A stretch of 64,000 bases of DNA from assembly GCF_027587025.1 (NCBI RefSeq), contig NZ_JAPPTI010000008.1:62001-126000 (forward strand). Direction: 5' to 3'. Position 1 is the first letter of the stretch. Every line of letters starts with the position of its first letter. A model generated the notes under the pieces. The model was not told where the DNA came from, made no database searches, and was given only the letters and a program-made list of their open reading frames with translations. The position numbers and the translations under genes were made by a program. This document shows positions 1 through 9,455 of this stretch, piece by piece. This stretch comes from Vibrio sp. LaRot3. GTDB taxonomy: Bacteria; Pseudomonadota; Gammaproteobacteria; Enterobacterales; Vibrionaceae.

Positions 1-1589
1 CATGCAAATAACTCAGCGCCACTTTGACGCATCTTATCTTGTACGTAAACCTTCTCCGCTTGGTCACGAGAGAAAGCAAGATCTAAGCGAGTTAACACCT
101 CTTTCTTTTGCAGCGCTTCTATCTCTTCTTGATAGATGTAGTCGGTTGCACCATTTCGGTCACCAAAGATAAGCCAGTTATCACCGGGTGAAGCTTGCAC
201 TTCACGTTCTTCTAAGAACGCGCGGAATGGGGCGATACCCGTCCCCGGGCCGACCATGATCATTGGTGCTTTGTCGTCCTCTGGCACTGCAAAGTTTTTG
301 TTTGGAGCAAAGTAGCAAGGGACTTTTTCACCTTCATCAACGATGTCAGCCAACCAAGTTGAACAGGTACCGTTATAGTCACGCTCACCATTCTTATAAC
401 GTACGCTGCCAATGGTTAGGTGTACTTCATCGTTATGTTTATTCAAACTTGATGAAATGGAGTAAGCACGTGGCGCAATAGGTTTAAGCAGTGTTAACAC
501 TTCAGCCAACGATAGCGTCACATTTGGGTAGGCTCGTAGAATATCTAAGGTGTCTTTACCCCATAAGAAGTCGTTGAGAGCCGTGCTATCTTCATTGGCG
601 ATCATTTCTATCAGTTTATGATCGCTGGATGCTTCTGCCATCGCTTTGATGAACTCTTTTGATGGCGTGCGAATGTCGAGGTAGCGCGTAAAAATCTCAC
701 GTAAGCTGTGATTCTCGCCGTTCCATGATGGTTTTTCATCGCCAGAGAAACGTAAATGCGCTAAGAAGTCATCCACTAGCTGAGGCTGGTTTTGTGGAAT
801 CACATTGAGCGCGTCGCCCGGCTTGTAAAATTCGCCAGAGCCTTCCAACGAAAATTCGTAATGAACGATCTCTTTCGACGATCCTTCTTTATTAAGAACA
901 CGTTTGTGCTTCAACGTCGCTTGCAGCGGGTTCTTTCGACCGAACTTAGATTTCTGCTTTGGGGTAGAGGCGGTTCCTTGTGCTGAACTGCCTTCGCCAT
1001 CTTCACCTTTGTCAGCAATGCTAGGTAGAGTGGCAATCATCCACTCTTCTGATGGTTGTTCAAAGTCGATATCACAATCAACACGAGTCGTGACACGAAT
1101 CGCCCCTAGTTCTTCTAGACGTTCGTCCCAAAGCTTACCAGCCAAACAGAATTCGTCGTAGCTAGTATCACCCAGAGCAAGTATTGAGAAGAAGGTGCCG
1201 TCTAGTTTTGGTGCATTGTCGCTGCTCATAGTTTGCCAGAGGGTTTCGGCATTGTCTGGCATTTCACCCTCACCGTAAGTACTGGTTACAATCAGTAGGC
1301 GAGATGATTTAACAAAGATTTGCGCATCGACATCATCCATGTCGTAAACACTTGCCGTCATGCCATATTCTTTGGCTTTTTCGGCGGTGTCGTAAGCAAC
1401 GCTTTCCGCATTACCTGTTTGTGATCCATAAAGAATCGTCAGTGCTTTCACCTGAGGTTTAGATTCAGCGTGGACGACCGACTCTTCTTTTACCAATAGA
1501 CGCGAGTGCAGGCCAGAAAAGAAGCCCGCTAACCAAGTCTTTTGGTCTTCGTTAAATGGTATATCTTGTGGCAAATGAGGTACTTTCAT
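1..1589 (-). CDS. cysJ: Sulfite reductase (NADPH) flavoprotein alpha subunit, 3' end outside window
   Basis: CysJ passes electrons from NADPH through FAD and FMN to the CysI hemoprotein, which reduces sulfite to sulfide in cysteine synthesis. The reading frame is open from the ATG at 1589 to the window edge (about 529 codons; the family is near 600), so only the C-terminal part of the NADPH domain is missing. Visible are the flavodoxin-type FMN loop YGSQTGNAES (about residues 54-63), the FAD-binding RAYSISSS, and the NADP-binding GPGTGIAPFRAF. AGGAAG precedes the ATG. The gene begins only 31 bp after the GltB-like gene and may share its transcript. cysI and cysH would be expected next, outside the window. 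Confidence 0.95.
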   Translation of the reverse strand, partial: MKVPHLPQDIPFNEDQKTWLAGFFSGLHSRLLVKEESVVHAESKPQVKALTILYGSQTGNAESVAYDTAEKAKEYGMTASVYDMDDVDAQIFVKSSRLLIVTSTYGEGEMPDNAETLWQTMSSDNAPKLDGTFFSILALGDTSYDEFCLAGKLWDERLEELGAIRVTTRVDCDIDFEQPSEEWMIATLPSIADKGEDGEGSSAQGTASTPKQKSKFGRKNPLQATLKHKRVLNKEGSSKEIVHYEFSLEGSGEFYKPGDALNVIPQNQPQLVDDFLAHLRFSGDEKPSWNGENHSLREIFTRYLDIRTPSKEFIKAMAEASSDHKLIEMIANEDSTALNDFLWGKDTLDILRAYPNVTLSLAEVLTLLKPIAPRAYSISSSLNKHNDEVHLTIGSVRYKNGERDYNGTCSTWLADIVDEGEKVPCYFAPNKNFAVPEDDKAPMIMVGPGTGIAPFRAFLEEREVQASPGDNWLIFGDRNGATDYIYQEEIEALQKKEVLTRLDLAFSRDQAEKVYVQDKMRQSGAELFA

Positions 1590-1620
1590 TGTTCTTCCTA
1601 TCTTAAGATACGCGCCTTCC

Positions 1621-4600
1621 CTAGGCTGCTGGGGCTTCTTGTTCAGTTTGTTTTGCGAGTGCTTTTTCTTGCTCAATATCCGCTCTAATCACATCGGCAA
1701 AGGCGTGGCAGTACAGGGTTGCCATACGCTGATTAATCCGCTCGATGGATAGCAGTTGTTGGCTAATATCAGCTTCTCGCGCAAGGATCCAAACAGTGGT
1801 TCCTCGGGAATGGGTATCCCAAACATCGCGTCGTGCCAGTGATGATTTGTAGTCTTGCACTCGCTTATCAGCAAGCAATACAGCAAGTTCTTCATCTTTG
1901 TAGTTTGAAACGGCTTCTTTCAAATCTTTACTAATCGCATCAAGCAGTTTTTTATCACGGTGCTCAAACAAGCGCTTAACCAGAACGGTTTGTTCTTGTT
2001 CGTCGCTGGTTTGTGTCTTGACCAATTGCTGCGCTCGGTGCAATACACCACTGTGAGTCAGTAAGTCACAAATCAGAGAGGTATCCATATCTCCGTATTG
2101 TGGGCTTAAGCCATGAGCAAGGTCGATACCGTCACGGTAAGCAAAGTGAATCTGCTCAATCAAGCGACCCGCTTCACCGCTAATAAGTTCTTCGAGCATT
2201 TTCTTGCGCGGGTTAGATTCGAGAATGCTTTCTGGGTGTTGGCTTTGCACTAAAGCAAGCGGCATCACCAAGGTAAACATGGTGCGGCTGGTTGGCCAAT
2301 CAGCCAGAATCTGCTGTACTTTTGCCGATTGGGTAAAGCGTAGGTGCTGTTCTAGGTGCCACTTTAGTGCTTCTTCATAACCCGGGTCATGATCGATCAG
2401 TGGTAACACCATCACAGAGTCTTTACTGCAACTGTCAGCGAATTTTCCATCGACGTTGTATTGGTAAGCCACACCGCCAGACATACCATTACCAAAACCC
2501 TTACCGTAACCACCTAAGTTGATCACTGAGCCGTTGGTCATGTATTCACAGCAGAAATCACCAACGCCTTCGACAACCGCGACTGCCCCTGAGTTACGTA
2601 CTGCGAAACGGTCTCCGGCTTCACCTTCAATGAAGGCTTGGCCACCCGTCGCGCCAAATAGAGCGAAGTTACCAATTAGTACGTTGTTGCCAGCACTTAA
2701 CGGCTTGTCACTTGGCGAGCGAACCACAATATGGCCACCACTAGAACCTTTACCGACACCATCGTTACAAGTGCCAGTGTGCTCCATGATTAGGCCGCTG
2801 TTGTTAAATGCAGCGTAACTTTGGCCTGCGCTACCACGGCTTTGTACCAAAATAGATTCTGCATCTAAGAATCGACGCCCATTGCTACTGGTTAGAACCG
2901 CTGGGTGGTGTTGACCAACGTATTGGTAGTTAAGACTGCGCTCAATGTCTATCGATAGCTGGCCACCGGTAGATTTATTGCAGTTATTTAGCTTACCGCC
3001 ATCGAGTACGATTTGGCGTTGCTCAGATTCGAAGTAGTTACCTAGTAGCTGTTCGATAAGCTTGTCATCGGGTGTGAAATCCGCTTCAAGGTAAACAGGT
3101 TTAGCTATCTTGACGATGTCTACGTCACGCAGTAATCCAGTGACATCTAAGCGACCAACAATACTGTGGTGGTTCGCTAAATGCAGTAGCTCTGTGCGGC
3201 CACGAATTTCTTGTAATGAGCGGTAACCGAGTTTGGCGAGAATCTCACGTACTTCATGAGCAACGTTTAAGAAGTACTGCGCGAGGGCGCGAGGGTCGCC
3301 TTGGTAAAGCTCTGGGTTGGTGGTTAAGCCAGCAGGACATTTGACGTTACAGTTCTTCGCCATGACACATTTCAGCATCATCAATGCAGTGGTACCAAAC
3401 TCAAAGGAGTCACCACCCATAATGGCGGATTTGATGACATCCATACCGGTTTGGTGTGCGTTTGAACAGCGCAGTGTCACTTTGTCACGTAAGCCGTTTT
3501 CACTCAGTGACTGGTGAACTTCGGCGATACCGATTTCTGCTGCGCGGCCGGTGTTTTTCAAACTGGTTACTGCAGCTGCACCCGTACCACCGGTGTTACC
3601 GGCTACGTTGATGACATCAGCACCTGCTTTTGCCACACCAACAGCAATTGTGCCGATACCTTCAGACGACACCAGTTTGACGATAACGCGAACGCGGGCT
3701 GCTTTGGCATCGTGAATTAGCTGACCTAAATCTTCGATAGAGTAAGTATCGTGGTGTGGAGGAGGGCTGACTAGTTCAACGCCCGGTGTACCACCACGAG
3801 CAGCGGCAATTTCCACCGTTACTTTTGGTGATGGTAGCTGACCGCCTTCACCGGGTTTTGCCCCTTGAGCGATTTTGATTTCAATCTCTTCAAGCTGAGG
3901 GTCGGCTAAGTAACCCACCCACACGCCAAATCGGCCAGAGGCAAACTGTTTGATTTTGCTCGACTTGATGGAGTTGAAACGAGATGAGTGTTCACCACCT
4001 TCACCGGAGTTACTCATCGCACCTGCAATGTTAGTACCTTGCGCAACGGCTTGGTGAGCATTGGAGTTGAGTGCGCCGTGACTCATTGCGCCGGACGCGA
4101 AAGTCGGCGTAATCAAATGTGCTGCATCGACTTGATCTAGCTCGATTGGTTTGCGTGCCGCGCGGATTCGGTTTAAGAAACCTGCTAGCTCTGGCTTTGC
4201 TTTTAGCTCTATTGCATCGCCATTGCGTGTCACTGACGATACTTTTTCACTCCAAGCTTGCTCGATAGCGGCTTGCAATGCATCGGTGGCGTTTGAGTTA
4301 GTCAGTGTCAGGACAAAGTGATCGCCTTGTGCGTCGACATCTAAGCCAGACCATAAGTAGTCGATGTTGCCATCAAAATGGAAACGATCGAGTAAGTGAG
4401 CAAATTGGTCGACAGAAGTGACCGCAGTAAAATCGAGCGGTAGCAGTAAAATGTCGCGCAGAGTCGCAGGGCGAGATTCACGTTCAGTATAAAGATTGTC
4501 AGCGAATGAACGGTATGAAGGCGTCACTTGAAACGCATCAATCTGCTCTGGGGTAAGTTTGTCGTAACCACGATCTTTATAGCCTAAGTCATCGTTGGTC

Positions 4601-7080
4601 ACTACCGCTGACTCAAGCGCTTTTTCTGCTTGGTCGTCGTTGGCATACTGAACTGACTCTTGAGTCATGTTGATGTATTCACGAACTGCCGTGTTACCAA
4701 AACTGTGTCCAGCACCATCTTGACGCTCTTTAAACAGACCAAGTAGTGGGATTTGGTTTTCTTCGTTGATGGCCAAGGCTTTGAAGTGCCATTTTGCTGC
4801 ACTCCATGCTAAGTCATCTAAGCGCGCACCTCCAACCGGTGAGCTGATGTTCGGGAAATAACGCTTCAAACACTCAGAATCAGTATCTAAGAAGTTGGAT
4901 TCAAAGAACTCACCACCGATGTAACTTTCCGCAGTACAAAGACCGAACTTACCCATGGTCTTCATTAGCGATTTTTCACACGCTTTCTGGAAGTTGTTTA
5001 AACCTGTTTCAATGCTTTGATTGTTAGATAGGGTTTTCGCTCGATGGAAAACCGAGATAGGACAAATCGCAGAAGCACCAAAGCCAAGTAAACAAGCGAT
5101 GTCGTGGCTACTCACCGCCTGACCCGTTTGATAAACAATACTGGTATCAAAACGTAGGCCTTTTTTAATTAGGCGTTGGTTGACGGCTGTGACTACAAGT
5201 ACCGCAGGCAGTGCTGCTTTATCATTGGCGATGTTTTTGTCGCTTAACACGATAATGCCGCAGCGATCCTTCGTTGCTTGTTCTACTTGATCGCAGAGCT
5301 GCTGAATTGCTTGCTCGACACGCTGAGTATTGTCTTCTCTGCTATTGAGTGTCGGTGTGAAAACCGCATCTAAAGTCGCAATCTTGATGCGATCTTGCTG
5401 GAAGATCTGCTCAAGCTGCTGTGGCTGAAGAATCGGAGAACGCAACACGAGTTGCACGGTATCTTGTGGGCTGAAGTTGGGTTTTGCGCCTAATGCGACA
5501 CGTAAGGTCATGCCGTCAGACTCACGAAGTGAATCCAATGGTGGGTTGGTCACCTGAGCAAAACGTTGGCTGAAGTACTTCGATATTCCGCCTTCTTCAT
5601 CGGTCAATACGTTAGGTGCAAGACCAAAACCCATCGCCGTGATTTTTTCTGCGCCATTTTCGAGCATCGGGTCGAGGAAGAATTTGAAACTCTCTTGGTT
5701 GAGCGAGTAAGCCACATGACGGCTGTACGAGCTAAACTCGGTATTTTCTGTGACGTCTTCTATCGATGAGGCTTCAAGATCATTAAGGGTAATACGTGCT
5801 GACTCAAGTAACGCGCTGTAGTTACGTTCTTTAGCAAGGTTCTCTAGAATCTCATTCGTTTCGTAAGATTGACCCGTAGCATGATCGAAATAGATCATGC
5901 CGCCTGCTTGAATACGGCCAAAGCGAGTAATTTGATCCGCCGGGAAATCAATTTGCCCTGCTTCACTCATTACCGCGAGGTAACGATCCGTTTCGACGCT
6001 ACGCAGTGGACGTAAACCAAGACGGTCTAGACGCGCACCTACTTTTTGTCCGTCAGAGAAAATCAGAGCCGCTGGGCCATCGTTTTTCTCTTCCGATAAA
6101 CTGAAATACTCCAGCATATCGCGGACTTCTTGAGAAAGGTTGTGATCGTTTTCCCACGCTGGTGGCATCATCGCCAATACCGCGGTGACGATATCGAGAT
6201 TATCTTCGACTACACGACGGGCTAGCGTTTGGTCTAGACGAGCAGAATCGGATTGCCCCTTGGGGAAAATGACCTTTTTATGTTGCTGACGCGCGATCGC
6301 ATCTTCGCTTAAACGGTTCTTCTTATCGGTATTTAACTCACCATTGTGCGCCATTCTACGAAATGGCTGAGCCATCATAGTTGCAGGCGCTGTGTTAGTA
6401 GAGAAACGGGTATGGAAGAACAGTGTCGTAATTTGGTGTTCTGGGTTCGTTAAGTCAGCAAAGTAGGGCACCACCTCCCAAGAATTTAGGCGGCCTTTAT
6501 ACACTTGGGTGTTTGAACTCATTGAAAGCGGATAAAAGCCTTCTAGTGCGTCATCGGTAAATCCAGTCGATTCCAGCGTGCCAAGCGCCAAGTTTATCTG
6601 CTGTTCAAATTCAGCGATGTTTCGTGAAGAGTCATCATTGATGAATACCACTTGGTGAATGGTTTGCTGAACTTGTTGTGAGGCAGTGTTCACTGCTTCT
6701 GGATTGATTGGCACTTCACGCCAAAGTTGAATAGTGAGCTTATATTGGCTCAGGGTATCTTCTATCAGAGCTTTTGCTGCATCAAACTTGGATGGGTCAA
6801 AAGGGAAGAAAAAGTTGGCAACACCAAAATCACCTTTATTAAGGTGAGGTTGACCAAGTAAAAAGCGATAGAAGTTAACCGACAAATCGATGTTAACACC
6901 TGCACCATCACCAATACCTTCGGCGTTCATACCGCCACGGTGGGGGATCGTACATAGAGCTTGGTGAGCAAGAGAGAGCATTTCATGGGTTTGTTCACCA
7001 CTTTTATCGGTGATGAATCCCACCCCACAGCTCGAGTGCTCATGCTCGCGATCATACAGCGAGCGATATTCCTGATTCAT
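1621..7080 (-). CDS. Divergent glutamate synthase large-subunit-like protein (1819 aa)
   Basis: This is a paralogue of GltB that is about 300 residues longer than the canonical copy in this window. It keeps the type-2 glutamine amidotransferase domain: Cys near residue 18 in SSCGVGF, IPHRGG, RFSTNT and HNGELNT. It also keeps the FMN synthase domain (SGAMSHGAL, SNSGEGGEH, KPGEGGQLPSP, VSPPPHHDTYS, GNTGGTGAA) and the C-terminal beta-helix (GSSGGHIVV). The [3Fe-4S] loop is altered: KCVMAKNCNVKCPAG gives C-x5-C-x3-C, against C-x5-C-x4-C in the canonical GltB. A helical C-terminal extension of about 215 residues follows the usual end; I recognise no domain in it. No gltD-like partner is adjacent. 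AAGGAAA precedes the ATG. Glutamate synthase activity is inferred from conserved residues; the electron donor is unknown. Confidence 0.85.
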   Translation of the reverse strand: MNQEYRSLYDREHEHSSCGVGFITDKSGEQTHEMLSLAHQALCTIPHRGGMNAEGIGDGAGVNIDLSVNFYRFLLGQPHLNKGDFGVANFFFPFDPSKFDAAKALIEDTLSQYKLTIQLWREVPINPEAVNTASQQVQQTIHQVVFINDDSSRNIAEFEQQINLALGTLESTGFTDDALEGFYPLSMSSNTQVYKGRLNSWEVVPYFADLTNPEHQITTLFFHTRFSTNTAPATMMAQPFRRMAHNGELNTDKKNRLSEDAIARQQHKKVIFPKGQSDSARLDQTLARRVVEDNLDIVTAVLAMMPPAWENDHNLSQEVRDMLEYFSLSEEKNDGPAALIFSDGQKVGARLDRLGLRPLRSVETDRYLAVMSEAGQIDFPADQITRFGRIQAGGMIYFDHATGQSYETNEILENLAKERNYSALLESARITLNDLEASSIEDVTENTEFSSYSRHVAYSLNQESFKFFLDPMLENGAEKITAMGFGLAPNVLTDEEGGISKYFSQRFAQVTNPPLDSLRESDGMTLRVALGAKPNFSPQDTVQLVLRSPILQPQQLEQIFQQDRIKIATLDAVFTPTLNSREDNTQRVEQAIQQLCDQVEQATKDRCGIIVLSDKNIANDKAALPAVLVVTAVNQRLIKKGLRFDTSIVYQTGQAVSSHDIACLLGFGASAICPISVFHRAKTLSNNQSIETGLNNFQKACEKSLMKTMGKFGLCTAESYIGGEFFESNFLDTDSECLKRYFPNISSPVGGARLDDLAWSAAKWHFKALAINEENQIPLLGLFKERQDGAGHSFGNTAVREYINMTQESVQYANDDQAEKALESAVVTNDDLGYKDRGYDKLTPEQIDAFQVTPSYRSFADNLYTERESRPATLRDILLLPLDFTAVTSVDQFAHLLDRFHFDGNIDYLWSGLDVDAQGDHFVLTLTNSNATDALQAAIEQAWSEKVSSVTRNGDAIELKAKPELAGFLNRIRAARKPIELDQVDAAHLITPTFASGAMSHGALNSNAHQAVAQGTNIAGAMSNSGEGGEHSSRFNSIKSSKIKQFASGRFGVWVGYLADPQLEEIEIKIAQGAKPGEGGQLPSPKVTVEIAAARGGTPGVELVSPPPHHDTYSIEDLGQLIHDAKAARVRVIVKLVSSEGIGTIAVGVAKAGADVINVAGNTGGTGAAAVTSLKNTGRAAEIGIAEVHQSLSENGLRDKVTLRCSNAHQTGMDVIKSAIMGGDSFEFGTTALMMLKCVMAKNCNVKCPAGLTTNPELYQGDPRALAQYFLNVAHEVREILAKLGYRSLQEIRGRTELLHLANHHSIVGRLDVTGLLRDVDIVKIAKPVYLEADFTPDDKLIEQLLGNYFESEQRQIVLDGGKLNNCNKSTGGQLSIDIERSLNYQYVGQHHPAVLTSSNGRRFLDAESILVQSRGSAGQSYAAFNNSGLIMEHTGTCNDGVGKGSSGGHIVVRSPSDKPLSAGNNVLIGNFALFGATGGQAFIEGEAGDRFAVRNSGAVAVVEGVGDFCCEYMTNGSVINLGGYGKGFGNGMSGGVAYQYNVDGKFADSCSKDSVMVLPLIDHDPGYEEALKWHLEQHLRFTQSAKVQQILADWPTSRTMFTLVMPLALVQSQHPESILESNPRKKMLEELISGEAGRLIEQIHFAYRDGIDLAHGLSPQYGDMDTSLICDLLTHSGVLHRAQQLVKTQTSDEQEQTVLVKRLFEHRDKKLLDAISKDLKEAVSNYKDEELAVLLADKRVQDYKSSLARRDVWDTHSRGTTVWILAREADISQQLLSIERINQRMATLYCHAFADVIRADIEQEKALAKQTEQEAPAA

Positions 7081-7373
7081 TCGATCATTTCCTTGATTGC
7101 TAGCAGTGCAACACTGCGGGTTCCTTTGGCATGTATCACTACGGTGCCGAAGCCTTCAGCTACATTTCACATGAGAACGATTCCGATTCGCTCTTACGAT
7201 TAGGCTCAATAATTATCACGAGCGGTGCTTTATAGCAAGCATTCTGTGATTAAGATCGCCTATTTTTCAGATCCTGCTAGCGAAAAGTTAATGAATAGTT
7301 GTTCATTTTTTCTGCTTATATTGTCAGAATGCTTCGGCCTGTTATCGAATGAATTTTAGTGGTGAGTATGAAT
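7081..7373 (-). promoter_or_regulatory. Leader and probable promoter of the GltB-like gene
   Basis: This gene-free stretch lies between the GltB-like gene and the DUF1499 gene, both on the minus strand. On the minus strand TATAAA (complement of 7229-7234) is a plausible -10 element without a good -35, which would leave a leader of roughly 145 nt. The leader contains a small hairpin at 7103-7117, GCAGTG-caa-CACTGC. No terminator for the upstream lipoprotein gene is obvious. Confidence 0.35.
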
Positions 7374-7802
7374 TTAATCCAATAAACCTGAGCGGTTCAG
7401 AGATTCTCTTAGTGATTCGGCACGTTTTCGGTTGACACCAAAATCTGAATAACCAACCCGAGACTCAGAACGAACCAGCAATTGATTGCCATCGATTTTT
7501 AACTCTAAGTCATCGACGAACTTCATGATTTTACTGGTGCACTCTACACGTAAATAATTTGATTGCTTATCTGCGGTTTTCGCGCCAGGTAATTGCAGCG
7601 CGATTTGTTCGATTTGCTCAATCGTGACACCAGCTTTGAGTGTAAAAGGCGCGATTTGATGTTTCTCTCTGGTGTCTAATGTAGACACGCAGTTTGGTTT
7701 ATCGCCGCAAAGTTGATCGATTTTGCTCGCCATGTTTTGTTCTCCTTGGCTACATCCCGCAAGTACAAGTAGCGAAGTTAGGGGGATCAGATATGAACGC
7801 AT
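7374..7802 (-). CDS. DUF1499 domain lipoprotein
   Basis: This 142-aa protein has a lipoprotein signal peptide with lipobox LAGC, so Cys16 would be acylated. The conserved DUF1499 block is near the C-terminus, with VECTSKIMKFVDDLE, RSESRVGYSD and NRKRAESLR. The function of DUF1499 is not established. AGGGAAA precedes the ATG by a normal distance. The gene stands alone, downstream of the gltBD terminator hairpins and upstream of the GltB-like gene on the same strand. Confidence 0.85.
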   Translation of the reverse strand: MRSYLIPLTSLLVLAGCSQGEQNMASKIDQLCGDKPNCVSTLDTREKHQIAPFTLKAGVTIEQIEQIALQLPGAKTADKQSNYLRVECTSKIMKFVDDLELKIDGNQLLVRSESRVGYSDFGVNRKRAESLRESLNRSGLLD

Positions 7803-7903
7803 TGTATTTTCCCTGAATTATCAAGCCTTTTCAGTGTAGCAAAATACGTAACGGGTGAAAGCTGCGATCAGGCAATCGAAAGAATTAGTGAGATAAGTTA
7901 GAG

Positions 7904-7978
7904 ATAAAAAAGACCAGCGCAAGGCTGGTCAAACTATAGACGGAAGGAAAGAGTGGCGGGAATATCGTATTCCCGCCA
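7904..7978 (-). terminator. Double hairpin terminator of gltBD
   Basis: Two inverted repeats follow gltD on the minus strand. The first, complement of 7954-7978, is a perfect 11-bp stem TGGCGGGAATA with a 3-nt loop, directly after the stop. The second, at 7912-7930, is GACCAGC-n5-GCTGGTC followed by TTTTTTATC on the minus strand, a typical Rho-independent terminator. Confidence 0.85.
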
Positions 7979-7985
7979 ATAGAGA

Positions 7986-9455
7986 TTATGCTGAAAGCAT
8001 GAGTGAGTTTGCTTTTGCTTCTAGGTTGGTGCCACCCATTAGGTAGTCATCAATTGCGCGAGCACATTCACGGCCTTCATTGATACAACGAACAACCAGA
8101 GACTGACCTGTTCGCATATCACCTGCGGCAAATACACCTTGCTGGTTCGTTGCAAAGCCATCAGTCGCCACATTACCGCGATCATCAAGTGCAATGTCTA
8201 GCTGAGCAAGGACACCAGTTGGTTCTGGATGTAAGAAGCCCATTGCTAAGAAAGCCATATCACAAGGGATAACGCGTTCACTGCCTTCCACTTCGTTGAA
8301 GCTAGGACGCTCGCCTTCTTTTGCATCTTGCCAAACGATATCTGCAATACGAAGACCGGTGACTTCACCTTTATCGTTGCCAATGAACTCTTTGGTTAAG
8401 ATGTTCCAGTGACGATCAACCCCTTCTTCATGAGATGTCGAAGTACGCATGATCATCGGATATTGAGGCCAAGGCATGTTTGCTGGGCGCTTCTCTGGTG
8501 GAATCGGCATGATTTCAACCTGAGTAATACTCTTCGCACCGTGACGGTTAGAAGTACCCACACAGTCAGAACCGGTATCACCACCACCGATAACCACAAC
8601 GTGTTTATCTTTCGCGTGGATCTCTTCGGTTTTTAAGTCCATGTCATTGGCACGACGGTTGTTTTGCGCAAGGAACTGCATCGCAAAGTAAACGCCATTT
8701 AGCTCACGACCAGGAACTGGCAGATCGCGTGGTACAGTAGAACCACCCGTCAGTAGCACGACATCGTACTCTTGACGTAGTTGCTGAGCGTTAACATCTA
8801 CACCCACATGTTGGTTCACTTTAAACTCAACACCCGCTTCAGCCATTAGGTTAACTTTACGGTCAATCACATCCATGCCGAGTTTGAAGTCAGGGATACC
8901 AAAGCGAAGTAGACCACCCACTTTTTCATCACGTTCAAACACAGTCACAGTGTGACCTGCGCTATTAAGCTGTTCTGCTGCGGCAAGACCTGCAGGGCCA
9001 CTACCAATAATCGCAACGGTTTTACCTGTGCGCGAACGTGGCGTTTTTGGTTTTGCGTAACCTTCACGATAGGCCGTTTCTACGATGGTTTTCTCGATGT
9101 TACAGATGGTGATTGGGTCTTGGTTAATCCCCAATACACAAGCACTTTCACACGGAGCTGGACATACGCGACCAGTGAATTCTGGGAAGTTGTTGGTAGA
9201 GCTTAGAATGTTCCAAGCTTCTTCCCAGCTGTCACGGTAAACCGCATCATTGAACTCAGGGATGATGTTGCCGATAGGGCAGCCGTTATGACAAAACGGC
9301 ACACCACAGTCCATACAGCGAGAAGCTTGCGTACCAATCTTCTCACCAAACTCTTCGTTGAGTACGAACTCTTTGTTGTTTTGAATACGTACCGCTGGGT
9401 CGAGCTTCTTTGGAAGCTCGCGACCATGCTCTAAAAATCCAGTAGGCTTACCCAT
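7986..9455 (-). CDS. gltD: Glutamate synthase (NADPH) small subunit
   Basis: The beta subunit of glutamate synthase oxidises NADPH through FAD and feeds electrons through Fe-S clusters to GltB, completing the GS-GOGAT route of ammonium assimilation. Two cysteine groups are visible: CMDCGVPFCHNGC (C47, C50, C55, C59) and CPAPCESAC (C98, C102, C106). The FAD Rossmann motif is GSGPAG (151-156), the NADPH motif VVVIGGGDTG is near residue 290, and VFAAGDMRTGQSLVV lies near the C-terminus. At 489 aa it is slightly longer than the E. coli protein. Its ATG overlaps the gltB stop codon by one base (TAATG), so translation is probably coupled. Confidence 0.97.
   Translation of the reverse strand: MGKPTGFLEHGRELPKKLDPAVRIQNNKEFVLNEEFGEKIGTQASRCMDCGVPFCHNGCPIGNIIPEFNDAVYRDSWEEAWNILSSTNNFPEFTGRVCPAPCESACVLGINQDPITICNIEKTIVETAYREGYAKPKTPRSRTGKTVAIIGSGPAGLAAAEQLNSAGHTVTVFERDEKVGGLLRFGIPDFKLGMDVIDRKVNLMAEAGVEFKVNQHVGVDVNAQQLRQEYDVVLLTGGSTVPRDLPVPGRELNGVYFAMQFLAQNNRRANDMDLKTEEIHAKDKHVVVIGGGDTGSDCVGTSNRHGAKSITQVEIMPIPPEKRPANMPWPQYPMIMRTSTSHEEGVDRHWNILTKEFIGNDKGEVTGLRIADIVWQDAKEGERPSFNEVEGSERVIPCDMAFLAMGFLHPEPTGVLAQLDIALDDRGNVATDGFATNQQGVFAAGDMRTGQSLVVRCINEGRECARAIDDYLMGGTNLEAKANSLMLSA

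Noticed and set aside
5566..5769. Antisense ORFs within the GltB-like gene, and similar frames inside gltB, gltD, arcB and other long genes
   Set aside because: They lie opposite strong conserved coding sequence, lack ribosome sites and have no recognisable protein features.
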